Part shown: positions 40,357 through 49,246 of the stretch, one piece after another | Position numbering within the stretch: position 1 is the first letter of the stretch | How the letters are laid out: every line of letters begins with the position of its first letter | Source of the DNA: Silvimonas terrae | Lineage (GTDB): Bacteria; Pseudomonadota; Gammaproteobacteria; Burkholderiales; Chitinibacteraceae | Assembly: GCF_014202765.1 (NCBI RefSeq) | Contig: NZ_JACHHN010000005.1 | Coordinates: 238,603 to 302,602, forward strand | Length of the DNA stretch: 64,000 nucleotides | Reading direction: 5' to 3' | Notes under the pieces: generated by a model | The model's database searches: none | What the model saw: only the letters and a program-made list of their open reading frames with translations | What the model was told of the DNA's origin: nothing | Program-made: the position numbers and the translations under genes

Positions 40357-41487
40357 ATGCACCGCCACCTGATTGCATTTGCTGATGCGCCTGAACCCGA
40401 TCTGATCACCCCCGCACTGGATCAGCGTTTCAAGATTCGCAATGTCACCTTGCTGGCGGATGCCACGCATATCGAGCGCGCCAATTACATGGCCAGCGTG
40501 TGCCGGGAGGCCAATTTGCATACCTCGGTGATGCCGATCCCGCATGGCTGGCATCCGGAGCCGATTCGCGTGCGGCTCAAGGAAATCATTGCCGGCGGCG
40601 AGTTGCCATATGTGTTCAACCTGTCTGGCGCCAATCCCATTCACAGTGCGATTGCCCATGAAGTGGCGCTGGGGCATCAGGTGCCCGCGTTTGTGGTGAA
40701 CCCGTCCAGCGACCAGATTCATTGGCTGGCGCACCCGCCGCATGACCTGCCCAGTGATGATGGCAATGTGGAAGACCGGCTGACGCTGGAAAGCTACTTT
40801 GCCGTGTACGGGATCGGGATTGTGTCCTGTAGCCGCCGGCTGCATCGGCCCAAGGCGCAGATGGATGCCGCGGCGGACGTGCTGGCGCATCTGTCGGTCG
40901 ATCACCCGGAGCTCATCAACAAGCTCAACGGTGTGTGTTCACTACTGACCGCCGAGCACGAAACCCGCTTGCCCATTCCCAACGAGCCGGCGCTGATCTC
41001 GGCCCTGCGCGCCACCGGCTTGTGCCAGATTCTGCCGGATTTGCGGTTACGGCTGGATCAGTTTGATGCGCGTCAGTTTTTGGGGGGCGGCTGGTTTGAA
41101 TGGTGGCTGCTGCGCCAGGTTGAAGTCCTGGCAGGGGAGTTGCCGATTCAGGATGCCGCCGCCAGCGTGCGGGTGCGTTTACCCAATGATGTCTCCAACG
41201 AGTTCGACGTCGTGATCCTGTGCAACAACCACTTGTATGTGATTGAAGCCAAAACCATCAACGCTGGCATGGCTGACAAGGGCGTTGGCCTGACCACGCT
41301 GTTCAAGCTCGACAGTCTTTCAAGCCTGGGCGGCATGCGGGCGGAGGCCATGCTGGCCAGCCTGTCTTTGCCCACCCTGCGCGAGGCCAGCCGTGCGCAA
41401 GCCCAGGAAATTGCCATTGTGGCAGGGGACGAGTTGACTGCCGTGCAGGCGCGCTTGCGGGACTGGCTGGCGCAGACCGAATTCTGA
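40357..41487 (+). CDS. Card1/VC1899-like CARF-domain nuclease (DUF1887)
   Basis: This 376-residue protein starts at ATG 40357 with AAGG upstream. The N-terminal part (about 1-160) is a CARF-like Rossmann domain that in relatives binds cyclic oligoadenylates. The C-terminal part (about 235-376) is a restriction-endonuclease-like fold with Glu248 in GGWFEWW, Asp284 in NEFDVV and the E-A-K triad Glu297/Lys299 in LYVIEAKT, so the catalytic set looks intact. Card1/Can2 relatives are ancillary nucleases of type III CRISPR. No cas gene or CRISPR array is present here; V. cholerae VC1899 is also a DUF1887 protein. Its activator here is unknown. Confidence 0.85.
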   Translation: MHRHLIAFADAPEPDLITPALDQRFKIRNVTLLADATHIERANYMASVCREANLHTSVMPIPHGWHPEPIRVRLKEIIAGGELPYVFNLSGANPIHSAIAHEVALGHQVPAFVVNPSSDQIHWLAHPPHDLPSDDGNVEDRLTLESYFAVYGIGIVSCSRRLHRPKAQMDAAADVLAHLSVDHPELINKLNGVCSLLTAEHETRLPIPNEPALISALRATGLCQILPDLRLRLDQFDARQFLGGGWFEWWLLRQVEVLAGELPIQDAAASVRVRLPNDVSNEFDVVILCNNHLYVIEAKTINAGMADKGVGLTTLFKLDSLSSLGGMRAEAMLASLSLPTLREASRAQAQEIAIVAGDELTAVQARLRDWLAQTEF

Positions 41488-41490
41488 CCG

Positions 41491-41641
41491 CCGTAGCCCG
41501 GATGAAGCGCAGCGGGAATCCGGGGTGGCAACGTGGGCAAGAACGACGTGTGCCGATGGCCGTCATTTTTGAGATAGCAGGGCGTGCTCAGCAAGCCCTG
41601 TCAGCCCGGATTCCCGCCTCCGGCGCCATCCGGGCTACGGG
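41491..41641. repeat. Family A palindrome between the CARF nuclease and the nfr operon
   Basis: GTAGCCCGGATGAAGCGCAG and CGGGAATCCGGGG on the left mirror CCCGGATTCCCG and CCATCCGGGCTAC on the right. The central spacer is longer than in other copies. It lies between convergent gene ends. Confidence 0.83.
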
Positions 41642-41642
41642 G

Positions 41643-42533
41643 TCAGTGCGGCAGGTTCACAAACGGCAGATAGCGTAAAGAGAAGAACACGCTGTCACCC
41701 TGGCATGGCGTGCGTTGCTGCAACAGCTTGCGCACTTCATCCGTAGAGCGCCGTTCGGCCTGAAAGGCGTCGTCCGCGCCCACCTGGCGGAAAATCTCGT
41801 AAATCACGCCTTGTGCGGCGGGTTTGCTGCAATCGGCCAGCGCATGCAGATACACGCCACGCTCGGCCGCGTTGAGCTTGCCCGTGCCGGCGCCATCCTG
41901 CACCCATAGTTTGACGTCACTTTGCTGCGCAGTTTGGCGCATCAGGTCGGCAAACTGATCCGGGGCCATATGCCCGGCAAAGAAACTGCTGGCGTAGACC
42001 GGTTTGTCGGCCGCGTGCCGGATCAGCCGGCTGGACTGACCCAGCCATTGACCCAGGCTGGTACGGGCTTCGGTATCGCGCCAGCGCACATCGTCAATTT
42101 CCAGCGGTACATACCAACCACTGATCGCTTCTGCGCCCAGCCGTTTCACCCAGTATTGCGCCAGTGTCGCATCGGCGTACGCGTGGCTGCGCAACCAGGT
42201 ATCCAGAATCCGCGCCGGTTGTTGCTGGCGGATAAAAAAGTCCGGATCACCATTGAGCCCTACCACCAGTTTGAGCCCGGCGGCGCGGGCGTTCGCCATG
42301 CGGGCGGCCAGCCAGTCTTTTTCTTGTGGCGTACTAAAGGCGTCGCCGTTTTGTGTCCACTGCACCACCAGGGTGTCGATGCCTGCGTCGTGCACGCTTT
42401 TGAAAATGGCAGGCCAGTTGTCATCCGGCACGTCGTGATCGCGGGTTTGCGGCTGATAAAAGATGGCGGTCATGGCCTGGGCCACGGCGGGCAGGCTCAA
42501 GAAGGCCAGCAGGGCGAGTCGGGCGGCACGCAT
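41643..42533 (-). CDS. DUF4434-like secreted glycosidase-fold protein
   Basis: This 296-residue protein has a signal peptide (RAARLALLAFLSLPAVAQA) and a TIM-barrel-like pattern (AIFYQPQTRDHDVPDDNW, DTLVVQWTQNGDAF, GLKLVVGLNGD, ISGWYVPLEIDDVRW). This resembles the DUF4434 family, which is related to glycoside hydrolases; acidic residues in PLEIDD could be catalytic. Its ATG overlaps the nfrA stop (TGATG), so it belongs to the glycan operon and may trim or release the secreted polymer. Function is inferred. Confidence 0.72.
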   Translation of the reverse strand: MRAARLALLAFLSLPAVAQAMTAIFYQPQTRDHDVPDDNWPAIFKSVHDAGIDTLVVQWTQNGDAFSTPQEKDWLAARMANARAAGLKLVVGLNGDPDFFIRQQQPARILDTWLRSHAYADATLAQYWVKRLGAEAISGWYVPLEIDDVRWRDTEARTSLGQWLGQSSRLIRHAADKPVYASSFFAGHMAPDQFADLMRQTAQQSDVKLWVQDGAGTGKLNAAERGVYLHALADCSKPAAQGVIYEIFRQVGADDAFQAERRSTDEVRKLLQQRTPCQGDSVFFSLRYLPFVNLPH

Positions 42534-45500
42534 CACCACAGTCCTCCAAAAGTCAGAAACACGGTGTTGTCTTCGTTCAGATAGGTGTTGAACGCGTGCT
42601 GGAATTCCAGTCCCACGCTGATCTTGCTGGGGTAGGCGTCGTAGCGTTTTTCGCCATACCAGTAGTTCCAGCGGGCGCCCACGCCAGCCCGCACATCCCG
42701 GCTGTAGGCGTGCTGGTCAATCAGGTTGTACTGCACATGGGTATATGGTTCGATGGTCTGGCCGCGTTCAATCTTCTGGTGATAGCTCACCCGGTAATCG
42801 GCGGTGGCGGCGGTGCGTTCTTGATGCAGGTAATACGCGGCGTCCAGATACAGGTTCTGTGCGACCCAGCCGGTGCCGGATTCATGCCAGTCGTCGCTGT
42901 ATTTGCCGTCATTCAGGAGTGATGCGCTGGCGCGGAGCATGAAGTCAGACACGGTATCGCGGCTGCGATCCAGCGGGGTCTGGTATTCGGCGGCCAGAAA
43001 AAACGTCCAGTCGCGCAAGGGCTTCCAGCGCAGGCCGGTGCCCAGCATGGGTGAGTAGATGGGCAATGCCTGATAGCTGTCGTTGTCGTTGCCGCTGCCG
43101 GCAAATACGCGGGCGTAGGCTTCCAGCGTTTTGCCATCGCGGATTGCCGGGTCGCCCAGGCGGTAGTCGGCCTCGACTTGCGAATAACTGCGGTAGGCGT
43201 TGCCTGGTTCCGGTGCGTTGGCAATAGACCCCGCGTTGGTGCCGGCAAAGGCGCCGGCAGAGAAACTCCAGCGGCGGCCCAGGTCTTCATGCAGGCGCTT
43301 GAAGCCGAATTCTTCATCCAGCTCAGCGTCGCTGCGCTCCGGGTACGGGATGGTTTCATACCAATCGATCACGTCACGGGCATAGGCACGGGCGGCGGTG
43401 TTATCGACCATGCGCTGACTGCTGTAGACCAGTTGCTGGGTGATGGCGATGTCGTCCGGGTAAGACGCGCGGGCGTTTTCCAGTGCCACGCGGGAGCGCC
43501 GGGCGTCGCCGGCAAACCAGTAAGCGTAGCCCAGAGTGGCTTGCAGGTCCGTATCGTCCGGTGCCAGCACCTCGGCTTTTTTCAACGAGGCCACGGCCTC
43601 GTGATATTGCTTGTCGCCGCTTTGCAGCACCGCGAGGCGCACGTAATACTTTGCGTCTTCGCGTTGGGCCAGGGCGCGTTCCAGCGCATCGCGTTCATCT
43701 TCCCGATTGGTCGCGTCCTGAGCGCGTAGCCACCAGTATTCGTCATCCCGGACCGCGCCGCGCTCCTCATAGGCATCCAGCCAGGCTTTGGCGGCAGGTT
43801 TGTCGCCGGCCGCCAGCGCGGTATTGGCCGCAGAGACCAGCTCTGCCGGCATCAGATCATCCACCTTGATGGCTTGCCAGGCGCTCAACGCGGCGGGGTA
43901 GTCCTGCGTGGCAAACGCGGCGTAGGCCAGTGAGCGTTGGCTGTAGGCATCGTTTTCCCGCTGCAGGGCTTGCTGGTAACTGTATTGGGCCAGGCCGGGT
44001 TGATCCGGCATATAACAGTTACCCAGGCGCATCCAGTCGTCGTGGTTGTAGCCGGTAGAGAGGTCACCCAACAGCGTGTGGACCTTGTTGCAATCTTGCA
44101 GGCCGGCAAACAGTGCCGCCTGGTGGCCGCGCTGGCCCGGCGTGGAGAGCGGGTTGGCCAGCATGGCCTTGTCGTCGGCATTGAGCAGTGCCGGGTCATC
44201 GTTGACGAGACCAGACAGACGCTGCAGCAAGATACTGCGACGGGCAGGCTGGGCGTTGTCGAACGGATAGGCACTGAGCAATAAACGGGCTGCCTGTTGC
44301 TGGCCGCCAGCGGCAATCAACTGGTAGCTCAGCGTATCGAGCAATACCGGATCATCGCCGGCGCGGTCCAGCATGGTCAGCGCCTGGTTGCCGGCGGTAT
44401 CCAGCTGGTTGGCTTTCAGGCTCAGCGTGAAGCGTTCTGGCAGCATGTCGCCGGCGGGTAGTTGCTCCAGCAAGCGTTGGGCCCCATTGTCATCGCCCTG
44501 GCCCAGCAAGAGCGGCACCATGATGCGTGCTTGTTCTTGTTTGTTGATGGCAAATACCGGCACGTAGCTGGCAAAAAGCGTGCTGTTCTCGACAGATGCC
44601 TGTTGCAGCAGATTCATCCATTGCCGTTCGTTATCCGGGCTTTGAAAACGGGGCTTCTTGCCGCCCAGAAACCGGGCCAGGCTGGCGACATTGCCGCGTT
44701 GGGCCAGCGCCTGCGCGTAGGCCAGTTGATCGCGCGGGCGGGTGGTGCCGGCCTGGCTCAGCAGTTTTTCGGCATCGCTGAAGCGCCCCTGGGCCAGCAA
44801 CAGATTGATCCACTGGCTGCGTTCGTTCACCGTCAACTGGCCGCTGGTATCCAGAATCGCCAGTTGATTGAGTGCGCGCTCGGTATCGCGCAGATAAATG
44901 GCGCGTTGAACCAGCGCATGGCGCAGGGCAATGCCTTCTGGCGCGGCGGCAAAGTCTGCGTTATCCAGCTCTTTTTGTGCGTCAGCCAGCTTGCCCAGCC
45001 GCAACGCCGCGTTACCGGCAATGGCCTTGCACACCGGGGTGGCGTCATTCTGGCAATCGCCACCGGCTGGCGCGGGCACCATATTGGGCGTGGTGGCTTC
45101 TGCCGTGGTCACGGCCGCTGGCGGGGTTTCTGCTTGCGGCACGGCAGGTGTGGCAGTTTCGGGCGGGGTTGCGGCGGCGGTTTGCTCGCCTTGCAATACG
45201 GCCAGTGCAGTGACAATGCGCGCATCACGCGGGGATACTTTCTGTGCGCGCGTCAGCACCGTCATGGCTTGATCGGGTTGGCCATTGCGCTGGTAGGCTT
45301 CGGCCAGATAAAGCGCCAGGGTGGCGTTATCCGGGGCCAGTTTCAGCGCAGCATCAAATTCGGTGATCGCGCCGTTAAAATCGCCGCGTTGCTGCAAACT
45401 GAATGCTTTTTGCAAGTGCGGGTAAATGATGAAACGACGGTAACCGCTCACCTCACTGCCCAGATCAATATGCTGGGCAGCTTCTGGCGCGGCCAGTGTC

Positions 45501-45556
45501 GGGCCGGCCAGGGCCAGGGCAAGCAGTGCGGGCAGGAGTCTGAGTCTGGTTTTCAT
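42533..45556 (-). CDS. nfrA: NfrA-like outer-membrane protein (phage N4 adsorption protein A type)
   Basis: This 1007-residue protein has a signal peptide (MKTRLRLLPALLALALAGPTLA), N-terminal TPR repeats, a Pro/Ala/Thr-rich linker (about 125-165), more TPR-like helices, and a C-terminal beta-rich domain ending in Phe-rich FLTFGGLW, typical of an outer-membrane barrel. The order matches E. coli NfrA, which exports a surface glycan and is the N4 phage receptor. It overlaps nfrB by four bases. Confidence 0.88.
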   Translation of the reverse strand: MKTRLRLLPALLALALAGPTLAAPEAAQHIDLGSEVSGYRRFIIYPHLQKAFSLQQRGDFNGAITEFDAALKLAPDNATLALYLAEAYQRNGQPDQAMTVLTRAQKVSPRDARIVTALAVLQGEQTAAATPPETATPAVPQAETPPAAVTTAEATTPNMVPAPAGGDCQNDATPVCKAIAGNAALRLGKLADAQKELDNADFAAAPEGIALRHALVQRAIYLRDTERALNQLAILDTSGQLTVNERSQWINLLLAQGRFSDAEKLLSQAGTTRPRDQLAYAQALAQRGNVASLARFLGGKKPRFQSPDNERQWMNLLQQASVENSTLFASYVPVFAINKQEQARIMVPLLLGQGDDNGAQRLLEQLPAGDMLPERFTLSLKANQLDTAGNQALTMLDRAGDDPVLLDTLSYQLIAAGGQQQAARLLLSAYPFDNAQPARRSILLQRLSGLVNDDPALLNADDKAMLANPLSTPGQRGHQAALFAGLQDCNKVHTLLGDLSTGYNHDDWMRLGNCYMPDQPGLAQYSYQQALQRENDAYSQRSLAYAAFATQDYPAALSAWQAIKVDDLMPAELVSAANTALAAGDKPAAKAWLDAYEERGAVRDDEYWWLRAQDATNREDERDALERALAQREDAKYYVRLAVLQSGDKQYHEAVASLKKAEVLAPDDTDLQATLGYAYWFAGDARRSRVALENARASYPDDIAITQQLVYSSQRMVDNTAARAYARDVIDWYETIPYPERSDAELDEEFGFKRLHEDLGRRWSFSAGAFAGTNAGSIANAPEPGNAYRSYSQVEADYRLGDPAIRDGKTLEAYARVFAGSGNDNDSYQALPIYSPMLGTGLRWKPLRDWTFFLAAEYQTPLDRSRDTVSDFMLRASASLLNDGKYSDDWHESGTGWVAQNLYLDAAYYLHQERTAATADYRVSYHQKIERGQTIEPYTHVQYNLIDQHAYSRDVRAGVGARWNYWYGEKRYDAYPSKISVGLEFQHAFNTYLNEDNTVFLTFGGLW

Positions 45557-47790
45557 GCGGCGGTAGAGCGTAGCTGTTCAAGACTGGAAGCATTGATGCC
45601 GGCTTCAATCAACAAGGCGGGCATGGTGGATTGCAATTCATGTTGCAGATGCAGCGCCTGTTGCAGCACTTCGGCCCGGATCACCCCCTGGCCGACGAGG
45701 AACTCGCCCAGGCTCTCCGTTGTGCGCTCATGCCGCAGCAGCAGCGCCTTGAGCGCGGCAGCATCAATATGGCCCAGCGACATCAGAATTTCGGCAAACA
45801 GCACTTGCTGGTGGACATAGCGTTGCCACAACCGGCTGGCGGGCTCGGCGGTGATCAGCCCGGCGCGCAGGGCGGCATCCAGCAAACCGCGCGGGTCTTC
45901 CTGGTGGTAGGGCACGTACCAGTGGCGCAGGCCCACGGTGACTTCGCCGCGCAGGGCAATGACGTAGCGCACCGGGCGCGCCAACTTGCGAGAGAGTGCG
46001 GCCAGCGATACCGGGTCGATGTCTGATTCACTGGCAACCACCAGCGTCTTGCCTTCTTCACGCAGCGGCAAAATGGCGTAATGCAGCGCCACGCTGGCGG
46101 GAATGGTCTTGATCAAGGCGGGTTTGAGTTGCCAGGCGTCGACCGCTTCTACGGTGACATGACTTTGCATCGCCACAGCCTGGGCCAGTTGTTCGGCACT
46201 GATCAAGCCCTTGTGGACCAGCCAGCTTCCCAGCTTGAGGCCGTCGGCCCGGTGACGCGGCAGGGCGTCCGCCAGTTGCGCCTCGGTGATGGCCTGCTGT
46301 TCGATCAGGATGCTGCCTAGCGGACGGCGAGCCCGGTTCTCTCCGCCGACGCTGGGGAAATCATGCGTGGTTTTGTCCCATGCCACCCGGCGCGGATCGC
46401 CCTGCGCAATGATCTGGGACAGCGCCCGCCAGTTGGCCAGGAAGTTGATGATGTTGCCCCAGAACAGGCGCGGAATCGCCATCAAGCCCTGGCCGATGCC
46501 GTAATAGGCGCTGACAAAGATGATCCGCTGCAACATGCGGTTGGCCATCAGAAAGAAGTTGATCCACAGCAGCAAGACCAGCCAGCGATCACCCTCAAAG
46601 ATGGACAAAAAGCGGTAGGCATCCGGCCAGTAATGCTGGTACAGCCACAGCGCGGAGAGCTGGATCAGGATCAGCGACGCAATAAAGCTCACAAAGTTAC
46701 TGATGGCGCCTTTACGGTCACGCCACAGAAAGTAGTTGAGCGTCATATTGCGGGTCCAGCCATGGGTCTTGAACCCCTGGTAGACAATGCCGATGATCCA
46801 GCGCGACTTTTGCCGTACGGCTGTGTGCAGCGTGTCCGGAAAATACTCGCGTACACAGATCACGCTGGAATCCCGCGCGGTCTGCCCCAGTAAACGGCGG
46901 GCCAGCCCAGGCTGTTTGTCGTCCCGCAAGACCGGGAAGCGCACAAACACTTCTTCCATGCCCTTGGCTTTGAGCCTGAAGCCAATGTCATAGTCTTCGG
47001 TCAGGCTTTGCACATCAAAAGCAATGCCATCGCCTTCTGCCAACAGGGCAATCACGGCGCGGCGGCTGAAACACGTGCCGACACCGGCGCTGGGGACTTG
47101 CCCGGCCACGGCTTCGCGCACCGGAACATCTTTGCCGTGCAGTTCGGCAAACTCGTCCAGATAAGACAGGCTGGTAAAGTTGGTCCAGTGCCGCTCAAAC
47201 GGATAAACCGGAATCTGGATCAGGTCTTTGCGGCCGACCAGGTAGTTGAAGAGCCGCAATTCCATATCTGAAATCACGTCTTCAGCATCGTGCAGAATAA
47301 ACCCGGCAAATTCAAAACTGGCGCGGCGTTCAAACTGCAAGATGGCGTCCAGCACATTGTTCAGGCAATCGGCCTTGCTGGTCGGGCCGGGCCGGGCGCA
47401 TACCACTTTGTGGACATTGGGAAAGCGCGCGCAGACCTCATCTACATCCCGCTGGGTATCCGGGTCGTTGGGGTAGGTGCCGACAAAGATGTGGTAGTTC
47501 TCGTAATCCAGCGTGGTGGCCGCCAGCTCCGCCATCTTGCCGATCACGCCCGTCTCTTGCCAGGCCGGCACCATGATGGCCAGCGGTTTTTCGTCCGGCT
47601 CATACAACGCCAGATAATCCAGCCGCTGGTGCTCGCGGTAGATCGTTACCCAGCGCCAGAAGCGGCGACACCAGTACACGACGTCAATAAACAGATCATC
47701 GACGCCGCTGACCAGCATCATGACCGCCACCGTAATGGCGATCAGCTTGAGCCCGTACAGATAGGTGGAAAAGAGATCCAGCAGTGACAT
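45553..47790 (-). CDS. nfrB: NfrB-like inner-membrane glycosyltransferase with c-di-GMP-binding tail
   Basis: This 745-residue protein has an N-terminal membrane segment and a family 2 glycosyltransferase domain (MVPAWQETGV, FILHDAEDV as the DxD-like site, SLTEDYDIG, and QKSRW of the QxxRW motif). Several membrane segments follow (about 365-460). The C-terminal region (about 490-740) has MshEN-like repeats such as LGSILIEQQAITEAQLADAL, known in E. coli NfrB to bind c-di-GMP. It makes and threads a glycan to NfrA. Confidence 0.91.
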   Translation of the reverse strand: MSLLDLFSTYLYGLKLIAITVAVMMLVSGVDDLFIDVVYWCRRFWRWVTIYREHQRLDYLALYEPDEKPLAIMVPAWQETGVIGKMAELAATTLDYENYHIFVGTYPNDPDTQRDVDEVCARFPNVHKVVCARPGPTSKADCLNNVLDAILQFERRASFEFAGFILHDAEDVISDMELRLFNYLVGRKDLIQIPVYPFERHWTNFTSLSYLDEFAELHGKDVPVREAVAGQVPSAGVGTCFSRRAVIALLAEGDGIAFDVQSLTEDYDIGFRLKAKGMEEVFVRFPVLRDDKQPGLARRLLGQTARDSSVICVREYFPDTLHTAVRQKSRWIIGIVYQGFKTHGWTRNMTLNYFLWRDRKGAISNFVSFIASLILIQLSALWLYQHYWPDAYRFLSIFEGDRWLVLLLWINFFLMANRMLQRIIFVSAYYGIGQGLMAIPRLFWGNIINFLANWRALSQIIAQGDPRRVAWDKTTHDFPSVGGENRARRPLGSILIEQQAITEAQLADALPRHRADGLKLGSWLVHKGLISAEQLAQAVAMQSHVTVEAVDAWQLKPALIKTIPASVALHYAILPLREEGKTLVVASESDIDPVSLAALSRKLARPVRYVIALRGEVTVGLRHWYVPYHQEDPRGLLDAALRAGLITAEPASRLWQRYVHQQVLFAEILMSLGHIDAAALKALLLRHERTTESLGEFLVGQGVIRAEVLQQALHLQHELQSTMPALLIEAGINASSLEQLRSTAA

Positions 47791-47804
47791 GGTTTACCCC
47801 GTGC

Positions 47805-48899
47805 TCAGGCCAGATCACGTTCCAGCGTGGCGATGATGCGTTCGCACGCTTTGCCATCACCAAACGGGTTGCCGGCGCGCGCCATAGCCTGCCAGGCGTC
47901 CTGGTTTTGCCAGAGGGCTTCGACTGTATCGACGACTTTGGCCCGTTGGGTGCCGACCAGTTGTGCGCAACCGGCTTCCAGGGCCTCGGGCCGCTCGGTT
48001 TCTTCGCGCAGGACCAGCAGTGGCACGCCGAAAGTCGGCGCTTCTTCCTGCAGACCGCCAGAGTCGGTCAGCACCAGCCAGGCATCGGCCAGGGCTTGTT
48101 GCATCTCCAGGTAATCCAGCGGATTGATCAGTTTGACGTTGGGCACGTGGCCCAGAATGGCATGCACCGGTTGTTGCACGACGGGGTTCAGATGTACCGG
48201 GAACAGGATCTGCAGTTCCGGATGGCGCTCAGCGATGGTGGCCAGGGCGTAGCAGACTTCATTGATGTCATGCCCCCAGTTTTCCCGCCGGTGAGTGGTC
48301 ACCAGCAAATGCCCGCGGCCTTCAATCTTGCGGCCAATGCCACGGTGGGTGATCACCCAGTTTTGCGCATCGACCACGGTGTTGCCGGTCAGCGTAATCA
48401 GCTTGTCGGCAATGTTCTCTTTGAGCAGCGCAGCGCGGGCGCGTTCTGTGGGCGGGAAATGAAACCGGGCAATCCGGCCAATCATTTGCCGCAGGATTTC
48501 TTCGGGGAAGGGGCGTGCCGGATTGTAGGTGCGCAAACCGGCTTCGACGTGCGCAACCGGCACATGGTGATAGAACGCGGTCAGCGCGCCCAGAAAGGCG
48601 CTTTCTGTATCGCCTTGTACCACGGCCAGCGACCAGGGCTCTTGCATGACCTGTTCCAGTTGGGCGCGGCAGCCAATGGAAAACTCGGCGAGGGTGCTGC
48701 CGCGACGTGCCAGTTTTATATCCGGTTTGATATCAAAGCAGGCCAGGATTTGCTCCGCCATATCACCATGCTGGCCGGTGTGCAGCCATTGGACCCGGGT
48801 ATCCGGGCGCGTTTTAAGCGCGTGATACAGCGGTGCCAGCTTGATGATTTCGGGACGAGTGCCGGAGACCAGCAACAGGTTGCGAGCAGGGGTTCCCAT
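47805..48899 (-). CDS. wecB: UDP-N-acetylglucosamine 2-epimerase (non-hydrolysing)
   Basis: This 364-residue GT-B-fold epimerase makes UDP-ManNAc. It shows SGTRPEIIKLAPLYHAL, VQGDTESAFLGAL, HVEAGLRTYNPARPFPEE, VTTHRRENWG and LTDSGGLQEEAPTFG. It lies 14 bases upstream of nfrB and starts the operon. In E. coli the NfrAB glycan needs UDP-ManNAc from WecB, encoded elsewhere; here the supply gene is linked. Confidence 0.95.
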   Translation of the reverse strand: MGTPARNLLLVSGTRPEIIKLAPLYHALKTRPDTRVQWLHTGQHGDMAEQILACFDIKPDIKLARRGSTLAEFSIGCRAQLEQVMQEPWSLAVVQGDTESAFLGALTAFYHHVPVAHVEAGLRTYNPARPFPEEILRQMIGRIARFHFPPTERARAALLKENIADKLITLTGNTVVDAQNWVITHRGIGRKIEGRGHLLVTTHRRENWGHDINEVCYALATIAERHPELQILFPVHLNPVVQQPVHAILGHVPNVKLINPLDYLEMQQALADAWLVLTDSGGLQEEAPTFGVPLLVLREETERPEALEAGCAQLVGTQRAKVVDTVEALWQNQDAWQAMARAGNPFGDGKACERIIATLERDLA

Positions 48900-49202
48900 A
48901 GGAATATTCCTAAAAATGACCTGCCCATATGTAACCGCTTTTCCGTCGTAGAACCCAGTTAAATAGGTGTTATTTGACCTGGCAACTATTGTCTATACAT
49001 TTATGCGTATTAGTAGACGGTTTTATTCATCCAGCGATTAAGGCCAGGCAGGCAAAGCAAGAGCGGAGCGCGCGAGTTTGACGTCTATAAACAGCCATGA
49101 GGTCAGGCCGGATACGGCATACAGCGCCTTTTACAAACTAGATGCCAGATTGCAAAGCAGCAAGCCTGAGATCATTACCGTTGAAATCGCCGGAAAAAGA
49201 CC
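48900..49202. other. Intergenic, upstream of the wecB-nfr operon
   Basis: No gene is seen. The stretch is more AT-rich than its surroundings near 48950-49030 and should hold the wecB promoter; AGGA lies upstream of its start. I could not pick a convincing -10/-35 pair. Confidence 0.5.
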
Positions 49203-49205
49203 AAA

Positions 49206-49233
49206 AAAAACCGGGCTCAAAGGCCCGGTTTTT
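49206..49233 (-). terminator. Rho-independent terminator after the OmpA-like gene
   Basis: An 11-bp stem (49206-49216 with 49223-49233) closes a 6-base loop and, read leftward, ends in a run of T's. Confidence 0.87.
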
Positions 49234-49246
49234 AAAATCAGCTAGC

